Below, in pieces: positions 58,858 to 64,000 of a stretch of DNA of 64,000 nucleotides. The number at the start of each line of letters is the position of its first letter. Position 1 is the stretch's first letter. Under the pieces are notes generated by a model. It saw only the letters and a list, made by a program, of their open reading frames with translations, made no database searches and had not been told where the DNA came from. Source of the stretch: Aptenodytes patagonicus (lineage: Eukaryota > Chordata > Aves > Sphenisciformes > Spheniscidae); contig NC_134951.1 in NCBI RefSeq assembly GCF_965638725.1, forward strand, positions 7,303,410-7,367,409, in the 5' to 3' direction. A program made the position numbers and the translations under genes.

Positions 58858-59647
58858 GGATTTAAATTTGCCATTATCTGGTTAAATTTTTCATTTTTTT
58901 TACTTTTTTTTTTTTTACATATTTTATGGGGTGAATATCATACAACATCAGAGATGTTGTCGTGCCCCAGGTGTAATAATCAGGTATTTGGACTCCATGC
59001 ACTGCCCACTCAGGTGCAGATTAGGGTGTTTGAGTATCTCATTTCTTTCAGTTGTACTCAGAATTCATAAAATCAAATGTTTTGGAAGGGCACATTGATG
59101 GAATCCTGATGGCACAGCGTAAACCTGCCACTTCGTGTACATGTAGGTGTGAGTACATCTTCCCACCTGAACATGCCCAAAAGGTACCCTGAGGGGCTGG
59201 ATATTTAGCAGTGGAGCATGTTGATGGGTCGTAATATTCGGCTAGTTTGGCTTCCCCTTCCCACGCAAGATTCCACTTTGTTTCATGGGTGAGCGTAACT
59301 CCACATTTTAACACAGTTTCTTGATTGATAGTGTTTCCATAACACATGGGATCTCCAGGCTTAAATCCTGGCACTGAAAAACCCCAACAAATGCACATAT
59401 CTCGGATAAAGATTCGCAGTTCTGGTACATACCAGGTTTCTATTGGATCCCACGATAATGAGTCACAGCTAATTGTTCGTGAGCAATTAATTAGAGGCGT
59501 ATTTTCATAGGGTAAGGGATTTATTTCCTGTGTATCAACTATATTATCTGGACTGGATAAGAAATGTTTAAAAGACCAAGCATATTCATAACGAGAACAA
59601 TCATGGTGGACGTAGCCACCCCATTTACTAGGAATTTGAATGCGGAT
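58858..59647. other. Spacer of the giant inverted repeat (790 bp)
   Basis: The right two thirds (59048-59647) is the continuation of the right arm's env surface-subunit frame on the minus strand. The left part (58858-59047) is AT-rich with long T runs and is of unknown origin. The symmetry centre is at 59252.5. Confidence 0.9.
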
Positions 59648-59821
59648 CACTGATGCAGATGTGGGGAGGTCCACACAAAGACCTTGGTCTGTTTGATTCC
59701 AGATTTGGGTGAAGCCAGTAATCAGCTCCCATGCCAAGTTGGGCTGGGTATTCAAATTCCCAGTTGGTTGAAACAAGATTGTACATTCACAAAGTAAGAA
59801 TATAAACTTCTCCCACACCAT
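59048..59821 (-). pseudogene. Retroviral env surface-subunit fragment, right copy
   Basis: A 257-codon minus-strand frame from ATG 59821 with leader FIFLLCECTILF and a cysteine-rich body including CSRTISCDSLSWDP and GTFWACSGGKMYSHLHVHE. It ends at 59048 without a cleavage site, fusion peptide or TM subunit, so it is a truncated env. The first 58 codons lie in the inverted-repeat arm, the rest in the spacer. Confidence 0.8.
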
Positions 59822-60250
59822 CTCTCTCTAGTGAAGAAGCAGACCAAGCTTAATAAAATCAGATAAACAATGCAAAGAATGACCCACTCAACAACCGAAA
59901 GCATAAGTCCCACGGTGGGCTTCCGACAACCTGCAAAATATATTCATAAAGACGAATAATGATTAATAGGATGGGACAATCCATCGGGTATGGATTCGGT
60001 GATCCTTCCCATGTGCATCAGTGGCCACCCAAGTACAGAGATTTAGCATTTTTTTTAAGGTTAAAGGCACTGCTCCCACCGTCGGTAGGTCCACCAGAAT
60101 GGGTTGTCCCGCATAATGGAGCGGGTTCACAGGGTCTTTAGCCTCCCTTTTTCCGGGGAGTATGGACGGAGGCTTGGGGCAGAATGCAGTGAGTCGTGGG
60201 CACCCGTTAATTCCCCAGCGGCTATTAACTTTATATACTACATCTGATAG

Positions 60251-61390
60251 TCACTGTGCCCACCCAGGTTCGTGAGGTTTCAGAGCCCGCTTTAAGAATC
60301 CGTTGGGGCGCTCGACAACGCTGTTTGCTTGGGGGTAGTATGTAGTGTGGAAGATCCACTGTATTCCTTCGCCTCGTGCCCACTCTTGAACCACCCCGGC
60401 AGTAAAGTGGCTTCCATTATCCGATTGGATTGATTGGGGTTTGGGTAAATAACTGAACCGTAACTTTAAGCTTTTTACAGTATAGTCTCCCCAAGTCATG
60501 GGCCCTCCTCGTGCCCGTCTCCCTCCTCGTGGGGCCAGTGCGTCCCGCAAACGGTCTTGCAGTTGCACTGCATATAGTTTCAAGGAGTCAGGTAAACCTT
60601 GGATCAGGGGAGTCATTCTGTCGGGGTTAGCAATTCGTAACGTCAGGGAAGGTTGTTGAGGGACCAAACGCCTATCATGCATTAATTGGAGACAGGCAGC
60701 CTTTTGCAGACTCTTGATCAAATGGTTTCTGGTCGGGGTTTCAATGCACACGGGATCTCCCCTTTCCAAGGGGTCTAGACCCCCTGCCCAATAGGCAGCT
60801 CGCTGGGTTAACGACCACGGCTCCCTGGGGTCGTCAGTAGTTAGGAAAACCCCTGGCCCCCCGTATCCCTGGGCCTCATCTTCTGACAACAGGATTCGGT
60901 CATCACTGGTTAGCGATACCCTCCATACATATTCCGTTCCAGTTTCTTGGGCCAATCTGGTATATTTTTCTTGGATTTTTGACATTTCGACCACCGAATA
61001 CAGCACCGTTCGGGTGGTGATTTGCGGAGCTCCCCCACCTTGGCCGTCATCAGTCGTCTCCATTTTAATCACCGGCCTCATCACCCCTTCCCCATTCTCG
61101 GGGTAAAATATTTCTCGCTCAATTTCTAGCTCTTTACTTGGGTACAAAGGTCTTAGGCTCTGCTTTTCGGCCATCTGTGCCAAGCTTGTAAATCCCGGCA
61201 CACTATCCGGAACAGAAACAAGATCTGTCCGGTCGGGAGGTTTTTGTCCCCCTTCCTCTAATTCGGACCGCAAAATTTTCTCTTGGTCCAATGCATCTGA
61301 CAGGGCAGCATGGAGTCGCTGAGTAGTGTTACGTTCAGCGGCTAGTTGACCCTGCAGGGATTTTATTTGTTCTTGTAAGGATTCAACCAT
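60251..61390 (-). CDS. ENS-1/ERNI-like coiled-coil plus integrase ORF, right arm
   Basis: Exact mirror of 57115-58254: same 379 codons, same in-frame TGA at the end (60251-60253), and the same integrase-like continuation to 59963. The shared stop means it predates the inverted duplication or was spread by gene conversion. Confidence 0.6.
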   Translation of the reverse strand: MVESLQEQIKSLQGQLAAERNTTQRLHAALSDALDQEKILRSELEEGGQKPPDRTDLVSVPDSVPGFTSLAQMAEKQSLRPLYPSKELEIEREIFYPENGEGVMRPVIKMETTDDGQGGGAPQITTRTVLYSVVEMSKIQEKYTRLAQETGTEYVWRVSLTSDDRILLSEDEAQGYGGPGVFLTTDDPREPWSLTQRAAYWAGGLDPLERGDPVCIETPTRNHLIKSLQKAACLQLMHDRRLVPQQPSLTLRIANPDRMTPLIQGLPDSLKLYAVQLQDRLRDALAPRGGRRARGGPMTWGDYTVKSLKLRFSYLPKPQSIQSDNGSHFTAGVVQEWARGEGIQWIFHTTYYPQANSVVERPNGFLKRALKPHEPGWAQ

Positions 61391-61397
61391 TTCATCA

Positions 61398-61655
61398 TTA
61401 GTTCTTAACCAGGTGCCTCTCCTTCTGGGCTGCCACTAGTGCTGCTCCCAACACAGCACACACCGTGGCTTTCCCTTTTCCCGGTCGCGCCTTTTGTTCC
61501 TTCATGAATGTTGTAATTTTGTCCGCTACAGCTTTCGGGTTGTGCCGATTAATATGGGCCCGTGCCATCCCTGGTGGGGAAGGGCATGCCTCATATTCCT
61601 TTAACTTTTCAATAACAGGGGAGCAGTCAAGCACCGGCATTTCCCGGGCAGCCAT
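61398..61655 (-). CDS. Small leader ORF, right arm
   Basis: Mirror of 56850-57107, with identical 85 codons between the primer binding site and the long ORF. Confidence 0.45.
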   Translation of the reverse strand: MAAREMPVLDCSPVIEKLKEYEACPSPPGMARAHINRHNPKAVADKITTFMKEQKARPGKGKATVCAVLGAALVAAQKERHLVKN

Positions 61656-61774
61656 GGCTTGCCACTGCTCGTACCTCTCCCGGCTTATAGCTGAGAGGTC
61701 ACTTCCCGGATCTCCCCGCCCGCACTCACCAGGTGGAGAGTTGGTATCCCGTAGGACCTTCCAACACTGAGGGG

Positions 61775-61792
61775 ATCCTGTCCGTGACGCCA
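61775..61792 (-). other. Primer binding site, right arm
   Basis: Mirror of 56713-56730, 7 nt inside the LTR at 61800-62358. Confidence 0.6.
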
Positions 61793-61799
61793 ATTAATA

Positions 61800-62358
61800 T
61801 GTCACATCCCACCTGCGAGAAGGGGGGAGTGTCTAAGGTCCGCAAATCCCCTCGGTGTGCATTAAGGTGAGATAACACTCGAGGTCCAAACACGAACATC
61901 AACTTTAATGGAACGAACACTCTGTAAGCATCAACCCTCGGTGTATCAATATGTAAGCGGCTTTATGAGAAGCTGAGGTAGGCCTTGTGTTACTTAGCAG
62001 CATCAAGAGCAGAGAACGAGAAGGAGGGGGGGGAGGAGAGAGAGAGAAAGAGAGAGCTGGGAAGCGGGGGGGGTGGGGGGGAGAGAGAGAGAGATCACCA
62101 ATCCTGGATCCAGCGTCGGACCTGCCGACGGGGGGTGTCGGTGTGGAGAGCGCCCCGAGGAGGCTCACGTGCGCCCCTATTTATTGGCTCCAGCCCAAGG
62201 TTTCTGGAATCTTCCCTCACCCCAGCTCCAGCAGTGGTTGAGCCATTAGTCAGCCAAGGTGAGTGACACCGGGCCCCTCCCCGTGGCTGGCTCCTGGAGC
62301 TTTCTCTTGGGGCACTGTCTGTGCTTACAGCACAGCCACGTGGGCCTCGTCCCTTACA
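61800..62358 (-). mobile_element. ENS-1-like family LTR, inner right copy (5' LTR)
   Basis: Mirror of 56147-56705. CAAGG follows directly outside (62359-62363) and equals the pentamer outside the LTR at 53213-53765. With that LTR it would delimit one minus-strand provirus from 62358 to 53213. Confidence 0.92.
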
Positions 62359-62363
62359 CAAGG

Positions 62364-63377
62364 TCCTTGCCAGTGTTACAAAAGCCATGACAGTTCATGA
62401 AACAGCTAAGAAATTAACTGTGCCAGTCTTAAAGACGTATGGCCAAGGCTTCACTTGTATTCATACACAGCTCAAGATAAAAGGGGGGAGAAGAAAAGGT
62501 GGAAGGGAGTGCTGAATGGAGGAAGAATGGGAAACACATGGCAGCAACCACCCTATACCCCTCCTACCCACTCTCAGGAGCAAGAACCAGGTCTTTGGCA
62601 CAGGCAAGGTGGGCAGTGGGCTCACCAACGGCTTGCTCCCCTCAGGAGTCTGGTATTTTGGTCAGCTGGCTATTTTTGGTCAGCTGGCCCAATCCTTTAT
62701 CCTGACTTCCCTTTGTCCTGATCAAAGACCAAATCCCTCCATTCATCCCCCCTCCTGAAGCGAGGGCTGTCACAGGGCTTGTTTCCTGATGACTGCTGTC
62801 ACTCATGTACATCCCCCTGCTTAACCGCATGGCACTAAGTTAAAGCACATTGCAAAAAAACCTACCGGGCTCACCTGATCTCTGCAAAGGGCGGCATGTC
62901 TCACTTACCCACCTTCTATAGCAATGGATGAAGAACAGTCACTGCCTTGGCACCTTCCTCTGATTTATTCCAGCTCAGGAAAAATACTAAAGGGGGAAAT
63001 TGTGACATACAGGTCTCTGAAGCACAGACCTGCCTTCTCTCACACTCCCTGCTTTAAGTTTTTGGGTTGTGACAGTTGCTGAACAACTCTTACATGTGCT
63101 CAAGCCCAGATTTCACCCTTCATTCCTTAAAAGACTTTGGGAACCTTCGATACGAACAATGCAAAGAGCCCAGGACCATTTTATCCACACTGGAGTGGCC
63201 AGTGAAAATCAATGCGCCCCAGAACTAGGGTTTACAGGTGTGCAGTTCTGATACCTTTTCCTGGGACCATGAAGCCAATTATGTGCTGATCTCTGATGTT
63301 TTCATGGCTCAGCAGTCTGGCCAGCATGTTTACTTCTTACACTGCCCCAGGAAACACGTGCAGGAAACAGCTGCATT
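62364..63377. other. Unassigned segment outside the LTR (right arm)
   Basis: Mirror of 55128-56141, with no recognised gene. It contains AAAGGGGGAAATTGTGACA near 62990, which looks like a retroviral polypurine tract but has no LTR that I can show after it. Confidence 0.5.
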
Positions 63378-64000
63378 TTGGAAAAGTCAAGCTGGGCAAG
63401 AATAAAAAGTCGCCCCCCCCCCCCGCCATGTACAAAGCGTATGTAAGGTGTGTCCAACTGCATGTTACCTTGTAGCACCTGTGACCTCAGCTGGATTTGT
63501 GAATCCCACGAACAGGAGAAATGAGGTTCATTTCTTCCAGGCTTGTGTAAGCCCTCTTCCCTTTCCAATCATCCGAGTTTCCATGCTCTTCCTCACATAC
63601 CCAGTCCTCACATCTCTCTGCCCCCCAAGATTAGGGCCTCCCTAAACCTCCCCCCATACCCGCAGTGCTTTCCGCTGGTGTAACCTCCCTCACCCACCCT
63701 GTCGCCAGCAGCCGGTAGGAAACTGGATGTGCTGTGGGGAGGGCAGAGCCGCAGAGGTGATGAAGGTCCGGCTGGGGCTCGCCAGGGGCTGGGATGGTCG
63801 CGTTCTGCCCATCCCTCCCTCGGTGGCACCTCTAACAAGCACTACCAACCGTCAATACTTGTGAACTCACAACGAGAACTTCTCTGAGGCTCTTGGTCCT
63901 CAACAGCTCACAGGATTCAATGCCCTTGAGAAGACATGGGGCCGACAGGCAGATTCACACGCGGAGCGTGTCATTCCTTAGTACTTTCCTGTTAGAGAAC
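63378..64000 (+). pseudogene. Env remnant at the right window edge
   Basis: Mirror of 54505-55127, now on the + strand: VLPIPPSVAPL and FSEALGPQQLTGFNALEKTW are present, with the same stops plus a one-base deletion near 63976. It runs off the window, so its TM part and any LTR would lie to the right. Confidence 0.55.

Larger units (their letters stand above)
59648..64000 (-). repeat. Right arm of a giant inverted repeat
   Basis: Reverse complement of 54505-58857. The inner end is sharp: the arms agree up to ATCAGTG and diverge immediately after. The outer end is the window edge, so the true arm is at least 4.35 kb and may be longer. Confidence 0.97.

Noticed and set aside
58684-59070. 128-codon ORF taken as a complete small env-like gene
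   Set aside because: Only the first 58 codons are env; the rest is spacer sequence read through by chance after the arm boundary.
62980-63010. Polypurine-tract-like AAAGGGGGAAAT followed by TGTGACA
   Set aside because: It looks like the end of a retroviral internal region, but I found no matching LTR end or duplicate, and env-like sequence follows in the wrong order.
1-64000. CRISPR arrays, tRNA or rRNA genes, bacterial operons
   Set aside because: None seen; all repeats are explained as eukaryotic elements or microsatellites, and coding regions are spliced.

Overview
The window is from a bird genome. It carries CR1 LINE fragments whose 3' ends have the typical repeated ATTCTATG-type tail, several avian-type LTR families, and vertebrate spliced genes with GT-AG introns. 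Nothing suggests a prokaryote. The species cannot be fixed from sequence alone; a non-chicken, probably non-passerine bird is a guess.

Layout. 1-7637: intergenic DNA dominated by solo LTRs of two families (A: about 0.9-1.1 kb with an internal CTGGAGCAG-type minisatellite; B: about 550-600 bp), one nested in the other, plus small tandem and inverted repeats. 7638-8590 (-): a bitter taste receptor (TAS2R) pseudogene with two in-frame stops and one frameshift. 9150-10295: a CR1 LINE with the end of its reverse transcriptase ORF. 11749-12293: a solo LTR with a perfect 5-bp target-site duplication. 13643-27249 (+): a 13-exon meprin-alpha-like metalloprotease gene. 30560-45562 (+): a complete 14-exon MEP1A (meprin A subunit alpha) gene. 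46875-48553: another family-A LTR interrupted by a CR1. 52480-52975: a CpG island promoter with RFX X-box and NRF1 motifs and a candidate first-exon splice donor. 53213-64000: a retroviral complex that forms a huge inverted repeat and runs off the right edge.

The two meprin genes are a tandem pair with the same intron phases and mostly identical exon lengths. Both keep prodomain, astacin, MAM and MATH domains. The downstream gene continues into a furin-type RQKR site, a six-cysteine EGF module and a transmembrane anchor, as in MEP1A. The upstream gene stops 14 codons into exon 13, so its predicted 608-residue product is secreted without a membrane stage. It also has Leu in place of the Met-turn methionine. 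All its exons are open and in phase, so it looks like a diverged functional paralogue and not a relic.

The right-hand 10 kb holds near-identical arms of at least 4.35 kb (54505-58857 and 59648-64000) around a 790-bp spacer. Each arm contains a 559-bp LTR, a tRNA-Ser-like primer binding site, a small ORF, and a long ORF in which a coiled coil leads into the end of a retroviral integrase, interrupted by one TGA. The layout resembles chicken ENS-1/ERNI (Soprano) elements. Env pieces lie at the inner and outer ends. This is either a very young inverted duplication or an assembly artefact, and it sits about 250 bp downstream of the CpG-island splice donor.
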